Below, in pieces: positions 24,090-34,180 of a stretch of 64,000 bases of DNA (positions are counted from its first letter, which is position 1; each line of letters begins with the position of its first letter). The notes beneath the pieces were generated by a model. It saw only the letters and a program-made list of their open reading frames with translations, was not told the DNA's origin and did no database searches. The stretch covers positions 62,001-126,000 of the forward strand of contig NZ_KZ559473.1 in assembly GCF_002850745.1 (NCBI RefSeq), written 5' to 3'. A program made the translations under genes and the position numbers. Source of the stretch: Nonomuraea indica. GTDB taxonomy: Bacteria; Actinomycetota; Actinomycetes; Streptosporangiales; Streptosporangiaceae.

Positions 24090-25274
24090 TCAAGGAAGCA
24101 GCGGGGCGCCGCTCTTCCAGACCTGGGCGACCAGCGGGACGCCCGGACGGTAGGAGAGATGGATGGGGGAGGGGGCGTCCAGGAGGACGAGGTCGGCGCG
24201 GGCGCCGGGGGCCAGATGGCCCACGTCCGTGCGGCGCAGCGCCCGGGCGCCGCCCATCGTGGCGGCCCAGACGGCCTCGGCCGGGGTCATGTTCATGTCC
24301 CGGACCGCCAGGGCGATGCAGAACGGGATGTTCGTCGTGTAGCTGGAGCCGGGGTTGCAGTCGGCGGCCAGCGCCACGGTCGCGCCCGCGTCGAGCAGGC
24401 GGCGCGCGTCCGGATACGGCGAGCGGGTGGAGAATTCCGCGCCCGGCAACAGGGTCGCCACCGTCTCCCCGGCTGCCAGCGCCTCGACGTCGGCGTCGCT
24501 GAGGTGCGTCACGTGGTCGGCGGACGCCGCGCCCAGCTCGACGGCGATCGCCACGCCGGGGCCCGGCCCGAGCTGGCCGGCGTGCACCCTCGGGACGAGC
24601 CCGCGCTCCTTCCCGGCCGCCAGGATCGCCCGGGTCTGGTCGCCGTCGAACGCCCCCCGGTCGCAGAAGACGTCGATCCAGCGAGCGTGCGGCGCGCACG
24701 CGTCCAGCATCTCGCCGCACACCAGGTCGACGTAGGCGTCCGGCTTCCCGGCGTACTCCGGGGGCACCACGTGGGCGCCGAGGTAGGTCACCTCGTCGGC
24801 CTGCTCGGCGGCCAGGCGCAGGCTGCGGGCCTCGTCCTCGACGGTCAGCCCGTAGCCCGACTTGCACTCGACGGTCGTCGTGCCCGAGCGGAGCGCCTCG
24901 GCGACGAGCCGCCGGAGGTTGGCCCGCAACTCGTCGTCCGTGGCGGCGCGGGTCGCCGCGACGGTGGTGCGGATGCCGCCGGCGGTGTACGGCCGGCCGG
25001 ACATGCGGGCCTCGAACTCGCGGGTGCGGTCACCGGCGAAGACGAGATGCGCGTGGCTGTCCACGAACCCCGGGATGACGGCCCTGCCCTCCGCGTCCAC
25101 CCGCTCCCGCGCGGCCCCCTCGGGGATCCGCTGCCGGGGGCCGGCCCAGGTCACGACGCCATCCTCGACGACGAGCGCCGCGTCCTCCACCAGGCCGAGC
25201 ATCCCCCGGCCCAGCGCGGGGTCGTTGGTGACGAGCGAGCCGATGTTGTCGATGAGGAGGGAGCCTCCGCTCAT
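24090..25274 (-). CDS. hutI: Imidazolonepropionase
   Basis: A 394-residue amidohydrolase that opens the imidazolone ring to formiminoglutamate in histidine breakdown. Landmarks are the metal-binding DSHAHLVFAGDRTREFE, the family sequence ECKSGYGLT, the His-containing PRVHAGQL and the late ALAADCNPGSSYTTN. ATG 25274 overlaps the hutF stop by four bases (ATGA). It is the last gene of the minus-strand operon hutU, AllC-type hydrolase, hutF, hutI. No signal peptide, so cytoplasmic. Confidence 0.95.
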   Translation of the reverse strand: MSGGSLLIDNIGSLVTNDPALGRGMLGLVEDAALVVEDGVVTWAGPRQRIPEGAARERVDAEGRAVIPGFVDSHAHLVFAGDRTREFEARMSGRPYTAGGIRTTVAATRAATDDELRANLRRLVAEALRSGTTTVECKSGYGLTVEDEARSLRLAAEQADEVTYLGAHVVPPEYAGKPDAYVDLVCGEMLDACAPHARWIDVFCDRGAFDGDQTRAILAAGKERGLVPRVHAGQLGPGPGVAIAVELGAASADHVTHLSDADVEALAAGETVATLLPGAEFSTRSPYPDARRLLDAGATVALAADCNPGSSYTTNIPFCIALAVRDMNMTPAEAVWAATMGGARALRRTDVGHLAPGARADLVLLDAPSPIHLSYRPGVPLVAQVWKSGAPLLP

Positions 25275-26797
25275 GAGCGTCCTCCGGTGGGATCGGGAGT
25301 GGTGGTGAGGGAGGCGATGGCCGCCGAGAGGGTGGCGGGGACGTCCTCGACCAGGAGGTGGCGGCCGTCCGACACGATGGGGCGGCCGCCGACGACCACC
25401 TCCCTCACGTCCGTCGCCGTCGCCGCGAACACGACCGACTCCAGCAGCGCGTCCGCGGGTGCGCCGGCCGTCCGGACCGAGTCGAGCCCGACGGTCACGA
25501 AGTCGGCCGGGGCGCCCACCTCCAGGCGGCCCGCCTCCGGCCAGCCGAGGCAGGCGTGGCCGTCCGAGGTGGCGGCCCGCAGCAGGTCGGCCGCGAGCCA
25601 GTGGCCGCGGTGCCGGGTGGCGAGTCGTTCGTCCAGCTCGACGCCACGCGCCTCCTCCAGCAGGTCCACGACCGCGTTGCTGTCGCTGCCGAGCGAGAGC
25701 GGGGAGCCCGCGTCGGCGAGCGACCGGGCCGGGCCGATCCCGTCGGCGAGGTCGCGCTCGGTGGTGGGGCACAGGCACACGGTGGTGCGCGACCCGCCGA
25801 GCAGGGCCATGTCCTGCTCGGTGAGGTGGGTGGCGTGCACGGCCGACGAGAGCGGGCCGAGCGCGCCGTGCTCGGCCAGCAGCGCCGCCGGGGTGCGCCC
25901 GTACGCGGCCAGGCAGGCCTCGTTCTCGGCGATCTGCTCGGACAGGTGGAAGTGCAGCGGCGCGCCCCGCTCGCGCGCCCAGTCCGCGACCGTGGCGAGC
26001 TGGCCGGCGGGGACGGCGCGGACGGAGTGGACGGCGGCTCCGACCCTGGCGTGCTCGCCCCCCTTCAACGCGGACGCCCGCGCGGCCCACGCGTCGGCGT
26101 CGCGGTCACCGAAGCGCAGTTGCGGCCCCTCCAGCGGCGCGCCGATCCCGCCGCGCAGGTAGCAGGTGTCGAGCAGGGTGATCCGCACCCCCGCGTCCGC
26201 GGCGGCGGCGATGAGCGCCTCGCCCATGGCGTTGGGGGAGGCGTACGGCCGGCCGCCGGCGTCGTGGTGCACGTAGTGGAACTCACCCACGCAGGTCACC
26301 CCGGCCAGGGCCATCTCGGCGTAGACCGCGCGGGCCAGGGCGTGGTAGCCGTCCGGGGTCAGCCGGGCGGCCACGGCGTACATCTGCTCGCGCCACGTCC
26401 AGAAGGTGCCGCGCTCGCGCTGGGTGCGCCCGCGCAGTGCCCGGTGGAAGGCGTGCGAATGGGCGTTGGCCAGGCCCGGCAGGGTCACGCCACGCAGGTG
26501 GACCGTGCCGGGCGGGGGTCCGGCGGCGGTCGTCGGGGGTGCCGACGTGCCCGGCGAGAGTGCGGCGGCCGCCCGCGGTGCCGTTGTGCCGGGCGGGGAT
26601 GCCGCGGCTGCCCCAGGCAGTGCCGTCGTGCCGGGTGGGGGTGCGGCGGCGGTCCGTGGCGGTGCCGACGTGGCGGCGGGTGGGGTCGTGGGGGTGAGTG
26701 CGGTGATGCGGTCGCCGGTGACCTCGATGATCACTCCGGCGACCGTGGAGTCACCACCGAGCCAGGCGTGGTCGGCGTAGTAGCGGGTCACCGGCAC
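25271..26797 (-). CDS. hutF: Formimidoylglutamate deiminase
   Basis: A 508-residue amidohydrolase that turns formiminoglutamate into N-formylglutamate plus ammonia. The metal site begins LANAHSHAFHRALRG; HFHLSEQ, HATHLT and SLGSDSNA carry the other ligands. Between the first strands and the catalytic domain (about residues 35-97) is a low-complexity Pro/Ala/Thr insertion with repeated PPGT units, encoded by imperfect repeats at about 26515-26690; this is why the protein is longer than the usual 440-460 residues. GTG 26797 overlaps the preceding gene by ten bases. Confidence 0.93.
   Translation of the reverse strand: MPVTRYYADHAWLGGDSTVAGVIIEVTGDRITALTPTTPPAATSAPPRTAAAPPPGTTALPGAAAASPPGTTAPRAAAALSPGTSAPPTTAAGPPPGTVHLRGVTLPGLANAHSHAFHRALRGRTQRERGTFWTWREQMYAVAARLTPDGYHALARAVYAEMALAGVTCVGEFHYVHHDAGGRPYASPNAMGEALIAAAADAGVRITLLDTCYLRGGIGAPLEGPQLRFGDRDADAWAARASALKGGEHARVGAAVHSVRAVPAGQLATVADWARERGAPLHFHLSEQIAENEACLAAYGRTPAALLAEHGALGPLSSAVHATHLTEQDMALLGGSRTTVCLCPTTERDLADGIGPARSLADAGSPLSLGSDSNAVVDLLEEARGVELDERLATRHRGHWLAADLLRAATSDGHACLGWPEAGRLEVGAPADFVTVGLDSVRTAGAPADALLESVVFAATATDVREVVVGGRPIVSDGRHLLVEDVPATLSAAIASLTTTPDPTGGRS
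26515..26690. repeat. In-frame imperfect minisatellite inside hutF
   Basis: Repeated GTGCCGGGCGGGG-like and GTGCGGCGGC-like units encode a Pro/Ala/Thr/Gly linker in HutF. The reading frame is kept throughout, so the expansion is tolerated between two structural parts of the protein. Confidence 0.65.
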
Positions 26798-28229
26798 GCC
26801 AGCTCCTCCAGCACCGTGGCCAGGGCCGTCACACCGGCGACGCAGTCGTCGACGCCGGCGTGTTCGGCGGGGCTGTGGCTCACCCCCGTGGGGTTGCGGA
26901 CGAAGAGCATGGCGGTCGGCACCGACGCCGACAGGATGCCCGCGTCGTGCCCCGCCCCGGTGGGCAGGGCCGGTGCCCCGCCGAGCGCCGCCGCGATCCG
27001 GTCGCGCAGCTCGTCACCGAACCGGACGACCGGGGTGGTGGACTCGGCGACGACCTCGACGCGCACGCCGTGCCCCGCCGCCGCCGCGCGTGCCGCCTCG
27101 GTGATCTCGTCCACCATGGCACGGACCGTCCCGGCGTCGGGGGCGCGCCCGTCGAGCCAGGCGTCCACCCTGGACGGGATGGCGTTGGTGCCGTTGGGAT
27201 CGACGCGGACCCTGCCGAACGTGGCCAGCGCGCCGAGCCGTTCGGCCGACTCCCGGGCGGCGAGCACGGTGGAGGCGAACGGCAGCATCGGGTCGTGCCG
27301 GTCGGCCAGGCGGGTGGTGCCCGCGTGGTTGGCCTCGCCGCGGAAGGTGCAACGCCAGCGGCCGTGCGGCCAGATGGCGCTCGCCACGCCGACGGGGGCG
27401 TCCAGGTCGGCGAGCCCGCGGCCCTGCTCGATGTGCAGCTCCACGAACGCGCCGATGCGGGAGAGCGCCTCCTCGTCGCGGCCCAGCGCGTCGGGGTCGG
27501 CGCCGGCCGCGCGCATCGCCTCGGCCAGGGTCACGCCGTCGGCGTCGCGCAGCTTCCGGGCGTCGGCGGGAGAAAGCACGCCGGTGAGCAGGCGGCTGCC
27601 GACGCAGGCCACGCCGAAGCGGGCGCCCTCCTCGTCGGCGAAGTTCACCACGGCCAGCGGGCGGGCCGGCGTGACACCGCGCTCGCGCAGCTCGTCCACG
27701 GCGAGGAACGCCGACACCACGCCGAGCGGCCCGTCGAAGGCGCCGCCGCCCGGCACGCTGTCCAGGTGGCTGCCGGTCACCACCGCGCCGGGCCCCGGCG
27801 TGCCCCACCAGGCCCACTGGTTGCCGTTGCGGTCGCGTTCGTACGTCAGGCCGCGCCGGGCCGCCTCCTCCTCGAACCAGCCGCGCAGGGCGAGGTCGAC
27901 CGGAGTCCAGGCGAAGCGGCGGTACCCGTCGGCCCCGCCGCCGCCGATCCGGGCGAGCCCGGCCCAGATCCGCTCGAACCGGACCCTCAGGCCGGACGAA
28001 ACGAGCCCAGCACGTGGCTCCGGTCCGATCGGTGCCGGTGCCGGTGCTTTCTGTCCCGCTGCGGTGTGTGGTGGCGCCGGTCGCTCCCGTCCCGCTGCGG
28101 TGTGTGGTGGCGCCGGTCGCTCTCGTCCCGCCGGCGTGCGGGGCGGTGCTGGTGGCTCCTGCGCCGGGGGCGGGGAGGGGTGGTTCTCGGCGGGGGCGGA
28201 GGAGGGCCGGTCGCCGGTGGTGCGGCCGG

Positions 28230-28233
<4 letters not shown>
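26788..28233 (-). CDS. AllC/N-carbamoyl-amino-acid hydrolase-type M20 amidohydrolase in the hut operon
   Basis: A 481-residue M20-family metal amidohydrolase. The dinuclear metal site is recognisable: TGSHLDSVPGGGAFDGPLGV, FADEEGARFG and the later GAGHDAGILS. Annotation by similarity would be allantoate amidohydrolase, but its place between hutU and hutF argues for a step of histidine breakdown: removing the formyl group of N-formylglutamate, for which no HutG is present in the window. GTG 28233 overlaps the hutU stop by four bases. The first 75 residues are Pro/Ala-rich, include two copies of AGRERPAPPHTA, and have no counterpart in the family; no later start codon precedes the conserved FERIWAGLARIG. 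Confidence 0.85.
28053..28124. repeat. 36-bp tandem duplication in the 5' end of the amidohydrolase gene
   Basis: Two near-identical 36-base units start at 28053 and 28089, followed by a partial third. Being a multiple of three, they add 12-residue repeats to the protein N-terminus without breaking the frame. Confidence 0.8.
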
Positions 28234-29900
<1,667 letters not shown>

Positions 29901-29955
29901 CGCTTCTGGTCTCCTTGCCGTGTCGGTGGTGGCTGCGTGGTCATGGTCGTGGCCG

Positions 29956-30840
29956 TCATTCGGGCAGGAAGAGCCGCCGTTCGGCGGCGGTGTTCTCGAA
30001 CTCCTCGATCGCCGCCTGCTCCTCGGTGGGCAGCGCGTAGACCATCGAGTGGACCAGGGCGGCGCACAGCACGCTGGGCGCGGCCTGGGAGTCGAAGGCG
30101 AACTGCGAGCTGACGGGCGCGGTGAGGACGACGTCGGCGTGCTCGGCGAGCGCGCCGACGGAGTGGTCGGTGACGAGCGCCACCCGCAGGCCGGCCCGCC
30201 GCGCCCAGATCAGCCCTTCGCGCAGTTCCCGGGGGTAGCGGGGCAGTCCGAACGCCAGCGTCCACGTCGCCCCGGCCTGGGCGGCCCGGCTCAGCCGGTC
30301 CTCCAGCGCCGAACCGGGCGTGTCGATCACCCGTACGTCGGGATGGGCCTTGGCGGCGAGGTAGCCGAAGAGGTGGGCGAGCGGCGCCGAGACGCGCAGC
30401 CCGACGACCGGCAGCGGCCGGGAGGCGGCGAGCCGGGCCGCGACCTCGCCCAGCCGGGTGGCGCCGAGGCCGTCGCGCAGCAGCTCAAGGTTGCGGATCT
30501 CGGAGTCGACCATGGCCTGGATGGGGTCGGGCGCCGGTCCGGCGTCCGGCTGGCGGCCGTCGCGCAGCGCGGCGCGCAGGTGGTCGCGGAACTCCGGGAA
30601 GCCGGTGAACCCGAGGGCGAAGGCGAACCGGGTCACCGACGGCTGGCTGATGCCGACCGCTTCGGCGATGTCCACGCTGGTCAGGAACACGGCCCGGTCG
30701 GGCCGGTCCAGGAGGTAGCGGGCGATCCGCCGCTGGGCCGGCGAGAGCCGGTGGCCCTCGACCAGCTCCCGCAGGCGGGCGGCCACCCGCGAGGCGTCGT
30801 CGGAGGCGACCGCCACGCCCGCGTCCACCGGTTCACTCAC
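29956..30840 (-). CDS. RpiR/MurR-family transcriptional regulator
   Basis: A 294-residue regulator with an N-terminal helix-turn-helix (LTSVDIAEAVGISQPSVTRFA, about residues 55-75) and a C-terminal SIS sugar-isomerase-like domain (VVGLRVSAPLAHLFGYLA; VALVTDHSVGALAEHADVVL). It lies upstream of hutU on the same strand and divergent from the HutH-like gene, so it is the probable regulator of histidine use, with an intermediate as effector instead of a sugar phosphate. The ATATTCA inverted repeat at 30918-30945 is the likely operator. GTG start at 30840. Confidence 0.88.
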   Translation of the reverse strand: MSEPVDAGVAVASDDASRVAARLRELVEGHRLSPAQRRIARYLLDRPDRAVFLTSVDIAEAVGISQPSVTRFAFALGFTGFPEFRDHLRAALRDGRQPDAGPAPDPIQAMVDSEIRNLELLRDGLGATRLGEVAARLAASRPLPVVGLRVSAPLAHLFGYLAAKAHPDVRVIDTPGSALEDRLSRAAQAGATWTLAFGLPRYPRELREGLIWARRAGLRVALVTDHSVGALAEHADVVLTAPVSSQFAFDSQAAPSVLCAALVHSMVYALPTEEQAAIEEFENTAAERRLFLPE

Positions 30841-30917
30841 CGCTCGGTCCCTTTCCGTCCCGTCCCGGAGGTCATGCCCGCCGGGCCGCCGGTTCTCGCC
30901 CCTTGTTTGGTAAGCAG

Positions 30918-30945
30918 ATATTCATGCAGAATCGTGTCTGAATAT
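30918..30945. promoter_or_regulatory. ATATTCA inverted repeat between regulator and HutH-like gene
   Basis: ATATTCA (30918-30924) and TGAATAT (30939-30945) are perfect 7-bp arms with a 14-base spacer in an unusually AT-rich patch. The right arm overlaps the ATG at 30944, so binding would block transcription or translation of the HutH-like gene. It probably also serves the divergent rpiR-hutU operon. Confidence 0.55.
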
Positions 30946-32407
30946 GGATATGTCAACAGCTGGGGTCATCACGCTGGACGGCGTCCGGCTGCGGCCCGCC
31001 GACGTCGCCCGCCTGGCCCGCCGTCCCGGCGTCGCGGTCCGCCTGCATCCGGAGGGGCTGGCGCGGGCGGCCGCGGCGCACCGGGCGGCCGGCGAGATCG
31101 CACGGCACCGGCCCGTCTACGGACGGACGACCGGCGTGGGCGCCAACCGCACCGCGAGCGTCGCCGACGGTGACCTGCACGGCCTGCGCCTGCTGCGCAG
31201 CCACGCGGGCGGCATCGGCGCGCTCGTCCCGGCCGAGCAGGTGCGCGCGATGCTCGCCGTACGGGCCAACCAGGTGCTCGGCGGTGGGGCGGGGCTGCAG
31301 CCGGCCTTCGCCGAGGCGCTGGCCGGGGCCCTCGCCACCGGGCACCTCCCGCGGGTGCACGAGGTCGGCGCCATCGGCACCGGAGACCTGACCGCCCTGG
31401 CCGAGACCGGGCTCACCCTCATCGGCGAGCTCGCGTGGACCGGCGGCCGGGGCGCGCCGCCCGTCCCCGTCACGCTGGAGCCGGGCGACGCGCTGGCGTT
31501 CATCAGCAGCAGCGCCCTGACGATCGGGCAGGCCGCGCTCGCCTGGGCCGACATCGCCGCCCTGCTGCGGGCCACGACCGTCGTCGCCGCCCTGTCCCTG
31601 CACGCCGTGGACGGCGGGAGCGAGCCGTACGACGAGGAGGTGCACGCCGCCCGGCCGCATCCCGGGAGCGTCGCGGTGGCCGCTGAGCTGCGCCGCCTGC
31701 TCGGCGGAGCCCGGCTGGGCGGCGCCCGCGTGCAGGACCCGTTCGGCTACCGGTGCTTCCCTCAGGTCCACGGGCCGACCGTGGAAGCGGCGGCGCGGGT
31801 CGAACAGGTGCTGGAGATCGAGGTCAACGCGGCGGCCGAGAACCCGCTCGTCCGTGCCGCCGGTGGCGGGAGCGTCCACCACCACGGCGGCTTCCACCAG
31901 GCCCCGCTCGGGCTCGCCCTCGACCACCTGCGCCTGGCGCTGCTGCAGACGGCCCAGCTGTCCGCGGCCCGGCTGGCGACGCTGGTGGAGCCGGCGTTCA
32001 CCGGCCTGCGCCCGTTCCTCGCCGACGGGGCGCCGGCCGCTTCGGGGGTGATGATCCTGGAGTACGCGGCCAACTCGGCGCTGGCCGACCTGCGCGGCGT
32101 CGCCCACCCTGCCGCGCTCGGGCACGCCGTCCTGTCACGGGGCGTGGAGGAGCACGCCGGCTTCGCCGCGCAGGCGGCCCGCCAGACGCTGCGGGCCGCC
32201 GCGTCCTACCGCCTCGTGCTGGCCTGCGAGCTGGTGGCGGCCGTACGGGCGGTGCGGCAGCGCGACCAGCCGCCCGGCCCGGGGACGCCCGTGGGGGCGG
32301 CGTTCGCCACGGCGGCCGGCCGGCTCGATCCGCGGTCCGAGGACCGGCCGCTGTCGGCGGACGTCGAGAGCGCGGCCGCCCTCCTGGACGCCCTCGCCGC
32401 CATCTGA
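30944..32407 (+). CDS. Divergent histidine ammonia-lyase-like (MIO-family) protein
   Basis: A 487-residue member of the aromatic amino acid lyase fold, slightly short of typical HutH (about 510). VYGRTTGVG, QDPFGYRCFPQVHGPTVE and ENPLV align with HutH segments. The residues that form the MIO cofactor in HutH, Ala-Ser-Gly, are Gly-Thr-Gly here (residues 145-147, in AIGTGDLTALA). The Asn of the family's ALLNGT motif is Ser (AFISSS), and the QDxYS Tyr is Phe. It shares an operator region with the hut regulator, so a role in histidine use is likely, but classical HutH activity is doubtful. No ribosome site precedes ATG 30944; a leaderless message or the ATG at 30950 is possible. Confidence 0.8.
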   Translation: MDMSTAGVITLDGVRLRPADVARLARRPGVAVRLHPEGLARAAAAHRAAGEIARHRPVYGRTTGVGANRTASVADGDLHGLRLLRSHAGGIGALVPAEQVRAMLAVRANQVLGGGAGLQPAFAEALAGALATGHLPRVHEVGAIGTGDLTALAETGLTLIGELAWTGGRGAPPVPVTLEPGDALAFISSSALTIGQAALAWADIAALLRATTVVAALSLHAVDGGSEPYDEEVHAARPHPGSVAVAAELRRLLGGARLGGARVQDPFGYRCFPQVHGPTVEAAARVEQVLEIEVNAAAENPLVRAAGGGSVHHHGGFHQAPLGLALDHLRLALLQTAQLSAARLATLVEPAFTGLRPFLADGAPAASGVMILEYAANSALADLRGVAHPAALGHAVLSRGVEEHAGFAAQAARQTLRAAASYRLVLACELVAAVRAVRQRDQPPGPGTPVGAAFATAAGRLDPRSEDRPLSADVESAAALLDALAAI

Positions 32408-32507
32408 CCCCGCCGCCTGACCCCGCCATCTGACCCCGCCGCCTGACCCCGCCGTCCGACCCCGCCGTCTGATTCCGCCGTCTGATTCCGCCGTCCGACC
32501 CCGCCGC
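32404..32507. repeat. Eight-copy 13-bp tandem repeat
   Basis: CTGACCCCGCCGY-type units repeat at 13-base spacing from 32404 to 32507, eight copies, beginning inside the stop codon region of the HutH-like gene. Variation is mostly T/C and AC/TT. It lies between convergent genes. Confidence 0.85.
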
Positions 32508-32595
32508 GCTCGCGGCACGGCTGGGGTGGCTGGACGTGGGGTCGCCGTCGCGGAACGGGTGGTGGTCGCCGTCCGGCGCCGGGCTCGGGCGGGCG

Positions 32596-33786
32596 TCAGC
32601 GCAGGAGGACCGGCAGCTCCTTGATGCCGTTGATGAAGTTGGAGCGCAGCCGCCGGGCCTCGCCCGTCCGGCGCAGGCGCGGGTAGCGGCGGGCGAGCTG
32701 CTCGAACAGGACGCGCAGCTCCAGCTTGGCGAGGTGGTTGCCGAGGCAGAAGTGCGCGCCGCCGCCGCCGAAGCCGATCTGCGGGTTCGGGTCCCGGCCG
32801 ATGTCGAAGACCTCCGCGTCCGGGAAGACGGAGGCGTCCCGGTTGGCCGAGGAGTAGAAGACGACGACCTTGTCGTCCTCCTTGATCTGCTTGCCGCCCA
32901 GTGTCAGGTCGCGGGTGGCCGTGCGGCGGAAGAGGTTGACCGGCGAGACCCAGCGGACGATCTCGTCGGCGGCGGTGCGGGCCAGCGACGGGTCGGCGAC
33001 GAGGCGCTCCCACTGGTCGGGGTGCTCGAACAGGGCGAGCATGCCGCCGGAGGCCGCGTTGCGGGTGGTCTCGTTGCCGGCCACGACGAGCAGCAGGACG
33101 AACAGGTCGAACTCGCTCTCGCTGAGGGTCTCGCCGTTGTCGTCGGGCTGCAGGAGCTTGGTGACGATGTCGTCGCGGGGGTTCTCCCTGCGCAGCGCGG
33201 CGAGCTGGTTGGCGTAGGCGTACACCTCCATCGCCGGGTCGCCCTCGTCCTCGGAGGCGGGGGCGTAGTCGGGGTCCTGGGCGCCGATCATGCGGTTGGA
33301 CCAGTTGAAGAGCTTGTCCCGGTCGGACACGGGGGCGCCGAGCAGCTCGCAGATGACGTACAGCGGCAGGGGCGCGGCCACCTCGGTGACGAAGTCGGCC
33401 TCGCCCGAGCACTTGTCGAGCAGGTCGTCGCAGATCTCGCGGATGTGCTGTTCGAGGGCGCCGATCGTGCGGGGCGTGAAGCCCCGGTTGACCAGGGATC
33501 GCCGCCGGGTGTGCTCGGGCGGGTCCTGGTTGAGCATCATCAGCCGCTGCAGCGCCCGCTGCTCCTCGGGCATCTCGTCGAACAGGGCGAGCTTGCGGTG
33601 CGAGGAGAACAGCTCGGAGTGCCGCGAGACGTGTACGACGTCGTCGTAGCGGGTGACCGCCCAGAACGCGGGCTCGCCCTCGTGCCGGTGGACGGGGTCG
33701 TTCTCGCGCAGCCAGCGCAGCTGTTCGTGAGGGGGACCGGAGTTCGCGTACTGGTCCTGGTCGACGAGGTCGATCCGCACAGCCAT
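32596..33786 (-). CDS. Cytochrome P450, CYP125-like sterol side-chain hydroxylase candidate
   Basis: A 396-residue soluble bacterial P450. The oxygen-activating helix is VAGNETTRNAASGGM, the ExxR pair is in ADEIVRW, and the haem-binding loop is FGGGGAHFCLGNHLAKLE with the Cys ligand near residue 350. Many segments parallel CYP125 (HSELFSSH, FNWSNRMIGAQDPDYA, NPRDDIVTKLLQ, HPDQWERL, LRSNFINGIKELPV), the enzyme that oxidises the C26/27 methyl of cholestenone. The N-terminus is shorter than in mycobacterial CYP125. It stands alone, 18 kb from the igr-like operon it is usually next to. Its promoter has both a KstR2-consensus box and a GAACGTTGTTC element. The ferredoxin at 13.9 kb could serve it. 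Confidence 0.85.
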   Translation of the reverse strand: MAVRIDLVDQDQYANSGPPHEQLRWLRENDPVHRHEGEPAFWAVTRYDDVVHVSRHSELFSSHRKLALFDEMPEEQRALQRLMMLNQDPPEHTRRRSLVNRGFTPRTIGALEQHIREICDDLLDKCSGEADFVTEVAAPLPLYVICELLGAPVSDRDKLFNWSNRMIGAQDPDYAPASEDEGDPAMEVYAYANQLAALRRENPRDDIVTKLLQPDDNGETLSESEFDLFVLLLVVAGNETTRNAASGGMLALFEHPDQWERLVADPSLARTAADEIVRWVSPVNLFRRTATRDLTLGGKQIKEDDKVVVFYSSANRDASVFPDAEVFDIGRDPNPQIGFGGGGAHFCLGNHLAKLELRVLFEQLARRYPRLRRTGEARRLRSNFINGIKELPVLLR

Positions 33787-33803
33787 TCACCTCGAGGGGG
33801 TCG

Positions 33804-33817
33804 ATCAAGCGCTTGGT
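33804..33817 (-). promoter_or_regulatory. KstR2-consensus box at the P450 promoter
   Basis: ATCAAGCGCTTGGT matches the published KstR2 consensus AnCAAGnnCTTGnT at every fixed position. It is 18 bases upstream of the P450 ATG. No KstR2 gene is in the window; related TetR proteins of lipid metabolism bind similar sites. Confidence 0.5.
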
Positions 33818-33830
33818 TGAGAAGCCTTAG

Positions 33831-33844
33831 TGAACGTTGTTCTA
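33831..33844 (-). promoter_or_regulatory. GAACGTTGTTC element at the P450 promoter
   Basis: TGAACGTTGTTCTA contains the same 11-base core as the element before the SDR at 1302. It is 45 bases upstream of the P450 ATG. Confidence 0.5.
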
Positions 33845-33892
33845 TTACGGCACATCCTGCCAGTCAATCGCCGCCCCGCGGCGGCGAATCGG

Positions 33893-34180
33893 TCATCGGA
33901 TGTCCGGCCGTCACCGCGCGTGTGGAAGCGCCGGTCTCGCGGAGGCCGGGGCGCGCGGCGCCTCCGCTCGCCAACGAAGACCCATCCGATGACCTTGGGG
34001 CTCCACTGGGCCGCCGAGTGCTCCGCATCGGCTGGCATCGTCCGATGTCTGTTCTCGCAAGTTGGCAGATGAAGGGACAAATACGGTTTCTAAAGCATCA
34101 CGGATCGGATGTGTGTCCGGTGCAGGTCTTGACATCTTCTCGCTGCGGCTACCAGCATCGGGCCTATAGACATCCGATGT
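33893..34180. promoter_or_regulatory. Multi-copy ACATCSGATGT operator region of the fucose-type operon
   Basis: A full palindrome-like ACATCCGATGT is at 34170-34180, directly after TATAGA. TCATCGGATGT is at 33893-33903, ATCGGATGT at 34104-34112 and TCCGATGT at 34041-34048. The first is part of TAGACATCCGATGT (34167-34180), found identically at the GntR gene (46701-46714, minus strand). Confidence 0.65.

Noticed and set aside
34129..34170. TTGACA (34129) plus TATAGA (34165) as a standard promoter
   Set aside because: The spacing is 30 bases, far beyond 16-19, so they cannot form one sigma-70 promoter.
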